DNA from: CAXSEF01 sp050920955
Lineage (GTDB): Bacteria > Pseudomonadota > Alphaproteobacteria > Acetobacterales > Acetobacteraceae
DNA length: 16,956 nt
Direction: 5' to 3'
Assembly (NCBI GenBank): GCA_050920955.1
Contig: JBPBQS010000168.1
Location: forward strand, 1 to 16,956
Of this stretch, positions 6,012-13,928 are shown in pieces. The position numbers and the translations under genes were made by a program. A model generated the notes under the pieces. The model made no database searches and was not told the origin of the DNA. It saw only the letters and a program-made list of their open reading frames with translations. Within the stretch, counting starts at the first letter, position 1; every line of letters starts with the position of its first letter.

Positions 6012-8404
6012 GTCGCCGCCCAGTCGGCCAACCCGTCCTCGGCCAGCAGGCGGGATAGCGCCAGCGCACGGGCGGCATTGGCCAGCATCTCCGCCTCCGG
6101 GATTTCGCCGGCGGGCAGCGTCAACGGGGCGGCGAGGCCGCGCAGGGTCGAAACGCGCTCGGCCAGGTCGTCCGTCTCGTGCGGGTCCAGCACCGCCAAG
6201 GCCAGCCGGAGATGCGGCAGCACGGCGATAAATGCCTCTTCCGCCATGTGCTCGAACGCATCGTCGAGACCGGTCAGCACGGCTTCGCAGCGGCGCAACA
6301 AGGCGGGTTGCACCGCCATCAGCCCGGCGAGCGGCGCGGCACGGTCGGCCGGGTCGGCCGCCGCCCCGGCCAGGGCGCCGCAGATGCATGCCGCCAGATC
6401 TGCCGCGGGAAGCCGGGCTGCGAGAAAGGCCAAGGTGGATACCGCCCCGGCGACCACGAGCGGGAGAGTGCCGGCCAGCAGCGCGGCCACGCCCTCGTCG
6501 AACAGCGCGCGGTCAAGCGTGCCGTCCGTCGAAGTTTCCAGCGCGTGGTGCAGGTCTGCCAGGGCAGCAGCGGCCTGGCCGGCGCGGTCGGGTGCGGCGT
6601 CGGCCAGGCTAGGCATCAGGTCGATCGCGCGGCGGAAGCAGGCGGCGCGCAACGTCTGCAGCTCGGGCGCACCCGTCAGCCCCAGCACCTGCCGGCCCCG
6701 CCACAACCCGTCCAGCGTGCCCAGGCAGCGCACCACGCGGGCGAACTCCGGATCGGCCGCCACCGCGTCGACCAGCAGCGCCAGCAATGGGCCCTGGGCC
6801 GCTGCGACCCCAGCCTGCGCCCCCGCCAGCAGGAGGCGGGACGCAGCCTCCGCATCGCGGCCGTTTCCGGCCTCCCCTAACGCCGCCGCGCGTTGCATGA
6901 GCAGGCTCGTGGCGACGCGCTCGATCGTGTCGCCGTCGACGGACAGCGTGACCAGCCGGCCCTCCACCAGCGGGGACCAAGCGTAGGTCCAGACTTCGAA
7001 CAGCACGCCCGTGCCGACGCGGTTGCCCCAGTCGGGCCCCTGGATGCGGCGGGCAAAGCCGGTCTCCAGCAGGCTCATCGCGTGCAGGAAGCGGCTGGCG
7101 GCGCGGTGGCGGGCGTTGCGGTGGATGTCCAGCTCGCGCCGCCGCTCCTGCCCGTCCTCCACCTTGAACCCCAACGCCCGGCCGCGTACCCGCACCATCT
7201 CCACCAGCGGCGGGGACCCGGCGCCCCGCGGCACGTCGCCGATCGCCTCGCCGGTCAGCTCCCGGTGCAGCATGTCCATCAGCGGCGAGCCGAAGCGCGG
7301 GTCCTCGCCCTTCAGAAAGCAGGATCGAGCGGCGTCCAGGATCTCCGACCGGCCCGGCCCGGCCAACCCGCGCAGCTCGGCTAAGTCGCGCGCCTGCGCC
7401 ACGGCGGTGACCAAGGTGGGGAAGGGGGGTGCAAACCCAGGATCCTCACGGCGCAGGCGTTCGCCGAGGCCTAGCAGCACATCCGTCGCCACCGAAGCGA
7501 ACGGGTCCGCCTGGCCGGCCAGGACGGTGTCGTGCAGGCGCTCGTAATAGCGCGGGCTGGGCATGCCGGCGCCGTAGCCGTTGATGCGATCCAGGTTGGC
7601 GTGGCCGTAGCGCACCAGATAGGTCTTGGAAGGTGCGGTCGCTGGCACGGGCGGTTCGGCGGCAGCATCCAGCAAGGCGGGCGTATGGAAGCCGCCGGTG
7701 ACCACGGCCACCGGGCCCACGCCGGGTGTCTCGACCGCATCGGCTAAGGCGGTGCGCATGAACGCTTCCCGCGCCAGCGTGCCGTCGGCGGCCATGGCGT
7801 CGGCGGTGGCGGTGCGGCGGGAGAGCAGGCAGTGGATTCCGACATCGCGGAAGAAGCCGCGCCAATCCGTCTCGGCGGCGCGGGCTTCGAATAGCCGGTC
7901 CCACGCCTCGTTGAAATCGCGTGCCCCCACCCGCGCCACCAATCCGCGCGCATAGTCGGAATAGGCGAGTGGCTGCTCGTCGGTCAGGATCACCGGCTCC
8001 GGTTCGGTGGCGCGCCGAGCCAGGCGGGCTGTGGTGGGCAGGTCGCCCAGCACCAAGCGGGCACCCTGGCCGGCAGCCATCCGCAAGGCCACGAACTCCG
8101 GCGCCGTCGCCGAGAGCGGCCAATAGCCGAGCACGGAGGGGCGCTCGCCGGGCTGCTCCGCCACGGCGACCACGGCGATGGGGGCGCGGGTTGCCGGGTC
8201 GAGGATTAGCGGCAGCAACGGGGTGAAATCGGCCGGCATCTCCACCAGCACGGCGCGGGGCCGCAGCTCCGCCAGTCCGCGGGCAAGATGCAGGGCGCAG
8301 GCTGGACTGTGGTGGCGGATTGGGAAGAACACCAGCCCGCCCGCTCCCTCCACCAGGCGGCGTCCATAGGCGTCCAGGCTGGCGCGGTCGGCGGCTGCGT
8401 CCAC
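6008..8404 (-). CDS. yehM: DUF5682 protein (YehM-like), possible TraB/ChaN/EreA-type fold
   Basis: This 798-residue protein lacks a signal peptide or membrane helix, so it should be cytoplasmic. Its N-terminus carries the family signature FFPIRHHSPACA (26-37), followed by AVLVEMPADF (51-60). Farther on are REAFMRTAL (212-220), VAVVTGGFHTPAL (232-244) and GYGAGMPSPRYYERL (276-290). The order His-rich motif, V-x-E, RE-x-x-M, then GG-x-H resembles TraB/ChaN/erythromycin-esterase-like proteins; that comparison is my inference. The C-terminal 450 residues are helical and alanine/leucine-rich, like an alpha-solenoid. The start is a GTG at 8404, three bases after the ATPase stop; the next in-frame ATG would delete the conserved HHSPAC region. 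Family membership is firm; the reaction, if any, is unknown. Confidence 0.85.
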   Translation of the reverse strand: MDAAADRASLDAYGRRLVEGAGGLVFFPIRHHSPACALHLARGLAELRPRAVLVEMPADFTPLLPLILDPATRAPIAVVAVAEQPGERPSVLGYWPLSATAPEFVALRMAAGQGARLVLGDLPTTARLARRATEPEPVILTDEQPLAYSDYARGLVARVGARDFNEAWDRLFEARAAETDWRGFFRDVGIHCLLSRRTATADAMAADGTLAREAFMRTALADAVETPGVGPVAVVTGGFHTPALLDAAAEPPVPATAPSKTYLVRYGHANLDRINGYGAGMPSPRYYERLHDTVLAGQADPFASVATDVLLGLGERLRREDPGFAPPFPTLVTAVAQARDLAELRGLAGPGRSEILDAARSCFLKGEDPRFGSPLMDMLHRELTGEAIGDVPRGAGSPPLVEMVRVRGRALGFKVEDGQERRRELDIHRNARHRAASRFLHAMSLLETGFARRIQGPDWGNRVGTGVLFEVWTYAWSPLVEGRLVTLSVDGDTIERVATSLLMQRAAALGEAGNGRDAEAASRLLLAGAQAGVAAAQGPLLALLVDAVAADPEFARVVRCLGTLDGLWRGRQVLGLTGAPELQTLRAACFRRAIDLMPSLADAAPDRAGQAAAALADLHHALETSTDGTLDRALFDEGVAALLAGTLPLVVAGAVSTLAFLAARLPAADLAACICGALAGAAADPADRAAPLAGLMAVQPALLRRCEAVLTGLDDAFEHMAEEAFIAVLPHLRLALAVLDPHETDDLAERVSTLRGLAAPLTLPAGEIPEAEMLANAARALALSRLLAEDGLADWAAT

Positions 8405-8407
8405 GGC

Positions 8408-9502
8408 TCAGGTCAGCCGCAAGGCCCGTGCGGCGTCGTAGAAGGAGCGCCAGGCGCCGCCGCCGCGGGCGCGGTCCTTCACCACGTGGTCGATGTAGGA
8501 CTTGAACTTGCGCCCATCCTCCCGGTCGTCCTTCAGCACCACGCCCTGGATCTGGCGCGCGATGTGCGCCCCCGTCACTGCGCCGCCATCCAGGTAGGCT
8601 GCCTCCAGCGCCGCCGCATGTGCCACGTTCACGGCCTCCGCCGTGGACATCACGGCGTCTGGCTTGGCCAACGCCACACCCTCGGCGGTGCGCCCGGTGC
8701 GCAACTCGTGGAAGGTGGCGACCAGGATGTCCAGCGTGGCGGGCGGCAGGTCGGCGGACAGCCCCGCCGGTGCCAGCCGGTCGGCAAGGCGTTTGCCGAT
8801 CAGCTCGCGCTCGAAGGCCGGGTCGTTGATGGGGTGCACGGTCTCGAAGTTGAACCGGCGCTTCAACGCGCTGGACATCTCGTTCACGCCGCGGTCCCGC
8901 AGGTTGGCGGTGGCGATCACGTTGAAGCCGGGGGCAGCGCGCACCACTGCGTCGGCGCCCAGTTCCGGGATCGCAATCATCTTCTCCGATAGGGTGGAGA
9001 TCAGGCCGTCCTGGATTTCCGGCGGGCAGCGCGTCAGCTCCTCGATCCGCACCACGGCGCCGGCGCGCATGGCTGACAGCACGGGCGAGGGCACCAGCGC
9101 CCGTTCGCTTGGGCCCTCCGCGATCAGCAGGGCGTAGTTCCAGCCGTAGCGGACGTGGTCCTCGGTGGTGCCGGCCGACCCCTGCACCAGCAGCGCGGTG
9201 GACCCGGTGGTGGCGGCTGTTAGCAACTCGGACAGCATGGATTTCGCCGTGCCGGGCTCGCCCACCAGCATCAGCCCCTGCTCGCCCATCAGGCTGACGA
9301 TGCAGCGGTCCACCAGCGCGTCGTCGCCGTAGAACTTGCGCGACACGGTGGTGGCAGCGTCGCCCAGGATAAAGCGGCGCACCGCGCGGGCCGAGAGCCG
9401 CCAGCCGGGTGGGCGGGGGCCGCTATCGGCGGCGTCCAGCCGGGCCAGCTCGGCCGCGTGCAGCGCCTCAGCGGCGGGGCGCAACGTGTCGCCGGTCACC
9501 AT
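8408..9502 (-). CDS. yehL: MoxR-family AAA+ ATPase (YehL-like)
   Basis: This 364-residue ATPase has Walker A GEPGTAKS (81-88), a Walker B region VVRIEEL (150-156) with Glu-Glu in place of the usual Asp-Glu, sensor-1 asparagine N200 in IATANLRDRG, and a probable arginine finger in SALKRRF (211-217). MoxR proteins hydrolyse ATP as hexameric rings and remodel or load cofactors into client complexes together with VWA partners. The E-E Walker B and the RDRG after sensor 1 are family variations, not damage. The ATG at 9502 overlaps the end of DUF4132 by 7 bases; the open frame continuing to 10210 reads through DUF4132 in another frame and is rejected. An in-frame GTG at 9499 is an alternative start. 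The order after a DUF4132 gene and before DUF5682 places it in the YehL subgroup of MoxR ATPases. Confidence 0.92.
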   Translation of the reverse strand: MVTGDTLRPAAEALHAAELARLDAADSGPRPPGWRLSARAVRRFILGDAATTVSRKFYGDDALVDRCIVSLMGEQGLMLVGEPGTAKSMLSELLTAATTGSTALLVQGSAGTTEDHVRYGWNYALLIAEGPSERALVPSPVLSAMRAGAVVRIEELTRCPPEIQDGLISTLSEKMIAIPELGADAVVRAAPGFNVIATANLRDRGVNEMSSALKRRFNFETVHPINDPAFERELIGKRLADRLAPAGLSADLPPATLDILVATFHELRTGRTAEGVALAKPDAVMSTAEAVNVAHAAALEAAYLDGGAVTGAHIARQIQGVVLKDDREDGRKFKSYIDHVVKDRARGGGAWRSFYDAARALRLT

Positions 9503-12500
9503 TCCGCTTTCTTCTCCCAGTCGGGGTCGAAGCCGGTGCCGTGGGCGGCCAGAGCATGGTAGTCGTTCCACGCCTCGCTCAGCAGCACGGGCGGCACTTG
9601 GCCGAGCGGGATGCCAGCACTGCCCCATACCGGGCCGCCCGGCCGCGATTTCGCGAAGCACAGCTCCCGCAGCCCCCCGACGCGCTGCCCCACCTCCGCC
9701 ACGTAGCTGCCGGTGAAGTTGACGACCACTGACAGGCCCAACTCGGCGAAGTGCTTCTCGTAGGTGAAGAAGCAGCCGCCATCCCGCACCGAGCCGCGGC
9801 TGTAGTTCAGCGCGGTGGCGGCGCCGCGCAGCGCCAAGTGGTCGATCATGTGGCCCAGCCGGTCGGTGATCGCCGTCGCGTTCGCCTCCGAAGCGGCGAG
9901 CCAGGGGCGGTCCAGTTGTTCGATCAGCGGCGTAACCTCGTAATCGGCCAAATGGGTGGCCCAGGCCGCCGCCGTGTCCTGCCCCAAGGTCGCGCGGTGG
10001 GCGATGCTGATGCCGGCGAAGCGGTCGAGCGTCACCGCCCCATCCGTGGCATCGGTGAACGTGCCGTCCTCCAGGGCACGAAAGCTGCCGACCGGCGCGC
10101 CCGCCACATCGTGCCCGGCCAACACGACCCGGCGTAGCAGCAGACCGACGATGGGATGTTGCAGCAAATAGGCCTGAAAATCGGCCACTGGCCAGATCCG
10201 GGCGGCGCACATCGCCTCGTACAGCCGCATGGTTTGCAACTCGACGGTCTGCTTCAGCTCTTTCTTGGCGGCCGTAAGGGCCTTCTTGGAGGTCTTGGCG
10301 TCCTCGGCGCCGGCCGGGTCGGTGGGGCTGGGCAGGGCGGCGACCAGCTTGCCGTCCGGGTTCTCGGTCGCCAGCGCCAGGCCGCCCTTCGACACCACCA
10401 GCCGGGCCCGGAACACCCGGTCGCCGATCGGCATGTCCAGCACGCCGTCATCGTCCAGCCCGGCGGACGGGACCGTGCGGTCGGCGAGTTCGGCCGGCGT
10501 CCAGCCCCGCTCCTCCGCCAGGGCCGCCGCGAGCTCGCCGGCGAATTTGCGGGTGCCGGGCTGCTTGTGCCGTTGCGAGGTGGCCAGGATCAGTTGCAGC
10601 ACTGCGGGAACCGGGTTGGCCGCCAACGCCTCGAGCAGCGAGCGGCACTGGTTGTTGCGCTTGCCGTGGTCGCGCAGGAACCGCCGGACGGTGGCGACGG
10701 CGTCGGTAGCCGGGGCGTAGCGGGCCAGCGCCAGAAGGCCGCGATGGTCCTGCGCGTTGTTCAGGTAGGCGCCTAGCCTCTCTCGCCGCAGATCGTTGAA
10801 GGCCCGTTCCTCGGTGAAGGTCTTGTCCCAGCGCAGGATGGCCTGATAACGCGCCGGCGCGTGGGCTTTGGCGTAGTCGTTGGCCTGGTCGCTCGTCGCG
10901 CGCTGCGTGTCGCATTGGATGAAGGCGGACAGCACCGCCATCCCGAGCCGCTCCGTGTCGGCCCGCCGCAGCCGGTCCAGCGCCATGTGCAGCAGTGGAT
11001 CGCCGCCGGGCTGCCGCAGCTTGTGGCTCTGCGCAAACCACCATTGCACCACGGGGCCGGGAACCTCCCGCCCGTCTGCCCAATGCAGCACGGGCAGGCG
11101 ACCGGCGTCGAACAGGGCGGCGTAATCCACCTTGGTCTTGAGCAGCCCTGCCTCCGCCTCCCGCAGCAGCTTCGCCTCCGAGAATTCGCCGGAGATGTCC
11201 TCCCCGCACGCCGACAGCGCCGCGATGATCGCGGCCCGCGCCACCACCAGCTTCTCGGTCTTCAGCGCGGACCACAGCGCCGGCACCGCCGCCTCGTCCC
11301 GCCGGTCGCCCAGCCAGCGCGCGCCGTTGACCCGGCGTTTCGCGTCGCCGTCGTTCAGCATCGGCAGGATGACCGGCGTAAGGTCCCCCGCCTGCGCGAG
11401 GGTCGCGCGTACCCGGTTGCGGATGCGGGGCGAACCCTCGGACGCGCGGTCCAGGAAATAGCGGAAGTAGCGCCGGGGCAGCTTGGGGAACAGATCCATC
11501 AGATTGAGCATGCTCTCCACCGACCAGCGCCGGTTGGGGGTCGCACCCGGGGTGATCAGGTCGTCGAGCACCGCGAAGTTGGCCGCCAGCACCGTCCATG
11601 CCGTCGGGTTCGGCTGAGTGTCGGTGGCCGATGCCATGCCGTGATAGCTCAGCGCCTGCATCAGGCTGGCGGCCGCGTCGCGCCCTTCCGCCACGCCCAC
11701 CGCGATGATGTCGCGCAGGTCGGCCCCGGCTGCGATGCGCTTGTCCATCGCGTGGTCGATGGCGGTGTAGCCTGGATTGCGCGACAGGATGCGCCACAGC
11801 ATCGATCGGTAGGCTCCCTCGTCGGCCGAGCAGAGGCGCAGACGCACCAGGGATTGCAGCGACACGTCCGGACGGTCCAGGAACACGTTCAGCCCGGCGA
11901 CGTAGCCGCGCCGTGCCCCCGTCGCGTAGTGCGGGAAGAACGGGCTGACCGCCAGGAACACGCCATCCTTGGCTTTGGCCGACTCGGCAGGGCGCCGCGT
12001 CCCGCGCATGACGGCGGCGATGGCGCGGCCGATGTCCGGGTCGTGCGGCGGGGCAAAATGCTTGGGGCAGCGCCGGCCGTCCCGCCCCTCCACTGGAACG
12101 GCCGCGAAATCCAGTTTCGCAGCCTCGTTGGCCGCGGCCACCAGCGCGTGGAACACCGCAGCCACATCGTCCGGCACGGTGTCCGGCGCCGGGACCCAGG
12201 GCTTCGCCGTCATGATGCTGCCATCGACCGCGCCATAGCTGCCGGCGCCGTCCTCGACAGGCGCCGGCACGCCGGCCACTGCCGCCAGGGTCGCGTTCGC
12301 CATCGTGATCGCCTGCACGATCTTCTTGGAGGTCTCGACGGCCTCGTGCTCGGCCAACCAGGGCAGTGCGCTCGTCCCGAACCGCGCCACCAGCACGTTC
12401 ACCGCCGCCAGCCGCGCATCGGCATCACGCGAAGCGAGACGGTCATTCGCCATCGCACGAATGCGCTCCCCGGGTGCGGTGGCGAGGGCGGCGACCGCAG

Positions 12501-13329
12501 CGTCCCGCACCGCCTTCGCTCCATCCGCGGCCAAGGCGAAGGCCAGGTCGATGAAGGGTTGATCCCGCCCGAGCAGGCCGCTCCGCTGAAAATACCCCAG
12601 CATGGTGGCCCGCCCCACCGCCCCGAGCGCCCGAACCGCTTCCGTCGCCGAGGCCGCGTCCGCGGCCAGCGCGTCGGCCAGCTCTGGCGTCTCGAGGTAA
12701 AGGCGGGTGTGCTGCCCGAGGTCGCCCCGCCCAGTAAACAGGCAATCGATGACAGTCCCGACCGACAGCCCGTCCAGCGCCAGAATGGCCAGCAGGTGCG
12801 GCACGGTCAGGAAGCCGACCGACCCGGGATTGGCGCGGTTGGCACGGCGATAGGCACCGAGCAGGTCCAACAGCTCCCGCAGCCATATCGGGGACCGCTC
12901 GGAGCCGGGGACGTTATGGAAATACGTCCGCTGCTGTTGCATATGTGCGAAGACTTGGCCGTAGCGCTGCACCGCGGCGGCGTCGAACGCCTGCATGCCG
13001 AACAGGGTCCGCACGCGCGGGACGAGCCGCTGTTCCTTCTCGGCCTTCCTGTCGCCCCAGGCGTGCGCACTGGGCAGCAGCGCCTCCTTCAGCGCCGTGA
13101 ACTTGCCGCCGGGCTGGACCAGCGCATCCAGCCGAAGCAGCACGGCCTCTCCTCCGCCGGTGATGACGTAGCGCGCGAGGGCGTCGCCCAACCCTGGCTC
13201 CACGGCATCCGCATGGCCAAGATCGGCGACGATGGCCTCGCGATCGCCCTGGCTCAGAGTGTTGTCGGCCTGGTCGATGGCGGACGGGACCGCACCCTGC
13301 AGCAGGCTCAGCAAGCGTTTGCCAATCAT
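9496..13329 (-). CDS. yehI: DUF4132 giant HEAT-like protein (YehI/MolR-like), first gene of the operon
   Basis: This 1277-residue soluble protein is mostly helical. Repeated alanine-rich helical pairs around 230-330 (VRDAAVAALATAPGERIR, ARLAAVNVLVARFG) and 600-760 (GDAKRRVNGARWLGDRRDEA) look like HEAT-type repeats. Near residues 1030-1070 is the DUF4132 signature: QTMRLYEAMCAARIWP, then FQAYLLQHPIVGLLLRRVV. A lysine-rich linker (SKKALTAAKKELKQ) comes just before it. E. coli YehI is of similar length and carries an N-terminal WGR domain; no Trp-Gly-Arg motif is visible here. The old 'molybdate metabolism regulator' name is not strong evidence of function. The ATG at 13329 has a good ribosome binding site 5 bases upstream, making this the operon leader, and its stop overlaps the ATPase start. 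A scaffold or sensor role for the ATPase/VWA pair is inference. Confidence 0.9.
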   Translation of the reverse strand: MIGKRLLSLLQGAVPSAIDQADNTLSQGDREAIVADLGHADAVEPGLGDALARYVITGGGEAVLLRLDALVQPGGKFTALKEALLPSAHAWGDRKAEKEQRLVPRVRTLFGMQAFDAAAVQRYGQVFAHMQQQRTYFHNVPGSERSPIWLRELLDLLGAYRRANRANPGSVGFLTVPHLLAILALDGLSVGTVIDCLFTGRGDLGQHTRLYLETPELADALAADAASATEAVRALGAVGRATMLGYFQRSGLLGRDQPFIDLAFALAADGAKAVRDAAVAALATAPGERIRAMANDRLASRDADARLAAVNVLVARFGTSALPWLAEHEAVETSKKIVQAITMANATLAAVAGVPAPVEDGAGSYGAVDGSIMTAKPWVPAPDTVPDDVAAVFHALVAAANEAAKLDFAAVPVEGRDGRRCPKHFAPPHDPDIGRAIAAVMRGTRRPAESAKAKDGVFLAVSPFFPHYATGARRGYVAGLNVFLDRPDVSLQSLVRLRLCSADEGAYRSMLWRILSRNPGYTAIDHAMDKRIAAGADLRDIIAVGVAEGRDAAASLMQALSYHGMASATDTQPNPTAWTVLAANFAVLDDLITPGATPNRRWSVESMLNLMDLFPKLPRRYFRYFLDRASEGSPRIRNRVRATLAQAGDLTPVILPMLNDGDAKRRVNGARWLGDRRDEAAVPALWSALKTEKLVVARAAIIAALSACGEDISGEFSEAKLLREAEAGLLKTKVDYAALFDAGRLPVLHWADGREVPGPVVQWWFAQSHKLRQPGGDPLLHMALDRLRRADTERLGMAVLSAFIQCDTQRATSDQANDYAKAHAPARYQAILRWDKTFTEERAFNDLRRERLGAYLNNAQDHRGLLALARYAPATDAVATVRRFLRDHGKRNNQCRSLLEALAANPVPAVLQLILATSQRHKQPGTRKFAGELAAALAEERGWTPAELADRTVPSAGLDDDGVLDMPIGDRVFRARLVVSKGGLALATENPDGKLVAALPSPTDPAGAEDAKTSKKALTAAKKELKQTVELQTMRLYEAMCAARIWPVADFQAYLLQHPIVGLLLRRVVLAGHDVAGAPVGSFRALEDGTFTDATDGAVTLDRFAGISIAHRATLGQDTAAAWATHLADYEVTPLIEQLDRPWLAASEANATAITDRLGHMIDHLALRGAATALNYSRGSVRDGGCFFTYEKHFAELGLSVVVNFTGSYVAEVGQRVGGLRELCFAKSRPGGPVWGSAGIPLGQVPPVLLSEAWNDYHALAAHGTGFDPDWEKKAEW

Positions 13330-13334
13330 CCACG

Positions 13335-13342
13335 CCTCCCCC
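13335..13342 (-). promoter_or_regulatory. Strong ribosome binding site of the operon leader
   Basis: On the minus strand the sequence reads GGGGGAGG, ending 5 bases before the ATG at 13329. It contains GGAG and is clearly better than the signals at the internal junctions, as expected if later genes depend on translational coupling. Confidence 0.7.
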
Positions 13343-13353
13343 GGCGCATGAGC

Positions 13354-13425
13354 CTAGCCCGTGCCGCAAAGCGGCGTCGAGTTGCCGGCCTTCGGCCGCT
13401 TGGTCCGCGCGGGCGGCGGGGCTAG
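13354..13425. promoter_or_regulatory. Nested inverted repeats in the divergent promoter region
   Basis: The 128-base gap between the operon leader and the divergent small gene contains an outer 7-base inverted repeat, CTAGCCC (13354-13360) and GGGCTAG (13419-13425). Inside it are two short hairpins, GCCGC-AAA-GCGGC (13363-13375) and CGGCC-TTC-GGCCG (13386-13398). No T-run follows, so these are not standard terminators. The position between divergent starts suggests an operator or structured leader. I see no convincing -35/-10 pair on either strand. Confidence 0.4.
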
Positions 13426-13445
13426 ATCATGGGCTCCTCATCAAC

Positions 13446-13451
13446 GGGAGG
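13446..13451 (+). promoter_or_regulatory. Ribosome binding site suggesting a CTG start at 13458
   Basis: GGGAGG lies 6 bases before an in-frame CTG at 13458. There is no comparable signal before the GTG at 13494, so this site decides the start proposed for the small membrane protein. Confidence 0.5.
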
Positions 13452-13457
13452 CCGATC

Positions 13458-13928
13458 CTGAAGCTGTTCTCCCCGCTGCCACGGGCGGACTGCGTGCGCC
13501 GGCTGACGGACGCGCTGGCCGTTCGGCCGTCCGGAATGCGCGGCCGGGTTCATCCCGACCGGGTGGTGGTGGAGCGGCGCATCGGCTACCGCAACTCCTT
13601 CCAACCCCGGCTGGTCGGCCGGATGCGGGACTGGGAGACGGGGACCTGCTTCGACGTTAGCGTCGGCATGCACCCGGCGGTTTGGATCTTCCTGGCCTTC
13701 TGGGTGCTCATGCTCGGGCCGCTAGCCCTCAGCATCGACGCTCAGGCCGTCGTGGAGGTTCTGCGGCACGGCACGACCGATGCCGGCGTGATCGGGCTCA
13801 GCATTACCGGCATGTTACTGTTCGCGGTGGTCCTGGCGCTGGTTGGCCAGTGGCTGGCGCGCTCGGAGAGGGCAGAGTTGCTGGCCTTCCTGCGCACGGT
13901 GGCGCTTGCCGAAGAGCGGCCGGCCTGA
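13458..13928 (+). CDS. Small two-helix membrane protein, unknown function
   Basis: The frame encodes 156 residues if it starts at the CTG at 13458, or 144 from the GTG at 13494. The first 70 residues are soluble and beta-strand-like (RVHPDRVVVERRIGYRNSFQ, then RLVGRMRDWETGTCFDVSVG), somewhat like small bacterial PH-type domains, although that is only an impression. Two hydrophobic helices follow (about 74-94 and 110-131), and a charged tail is rich in Glu and Arg. I do not recognise a named family. CTG is favoured because the residues it adds (MKLFSPLPRADCVRRL) look like a natural N-terminus and GGGAGG sits 6 bases upstream. The gene is divergent from the DUF4132 operon and shares its 128-base upstream region, so co-regulation is possible. 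It converges on the next gene. Confidence 0.6.
   Translation: MKLFSPLPRADCVRRLTDALAVRPSGMRGRVHPDRVVVERRIGYRNSFQPRLVGRMRDWETGTCFDVSVGMHPAVWIFLAFWVLMLGPLALSIDAQAVVEVLRHGTTDAGVIGLSITGMLLFAVVLALVGQWLARSERAELLAFLRTVALAEERPA

Noticed and set aside
6012..6389. N-terminal extension of the VWA protein
   Set aside because: It reads Arg/Gly/Ala-rich nonsense in the frame opposite the phase of DUF5682's C-terminus; the ATG at 6011 in an ATGA overlap is the natural start.
4896..6986. A 696-codon plus-strand open frame antisense to the VWA and DUF5682 genes
   Set aside because: Its product is a low-complexity His/Arg/Gln/Ala mixture with no domain. Such long antisense frames are common opposite GC-rich genes, and the minus strand carries proteins with clear motifs.
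9503..10210. N-terminal extension of the MoxR ATPase
   Set aside because: It lies inside DUF4132 in another frame and gives Arg/Gly-rich sequence; AAA+ homology begins after the ATG at 9502.
10448..11797. A 449-codon minus-strand open frame inside DUF4132
   Set aside because: It is an out-of-phase shadow of the DUF4132 coding frame, with Arg/Gly-rich sequence and no homology.
10861..13425. An 854-codon plus-strand open frame antisense to the DUF4132 gene
   Set aside because: Same pattern of Arg/Gln/Gly/His-rich sequence with no recognisable motif; the minus-strand DUF4132 protein is well supported.
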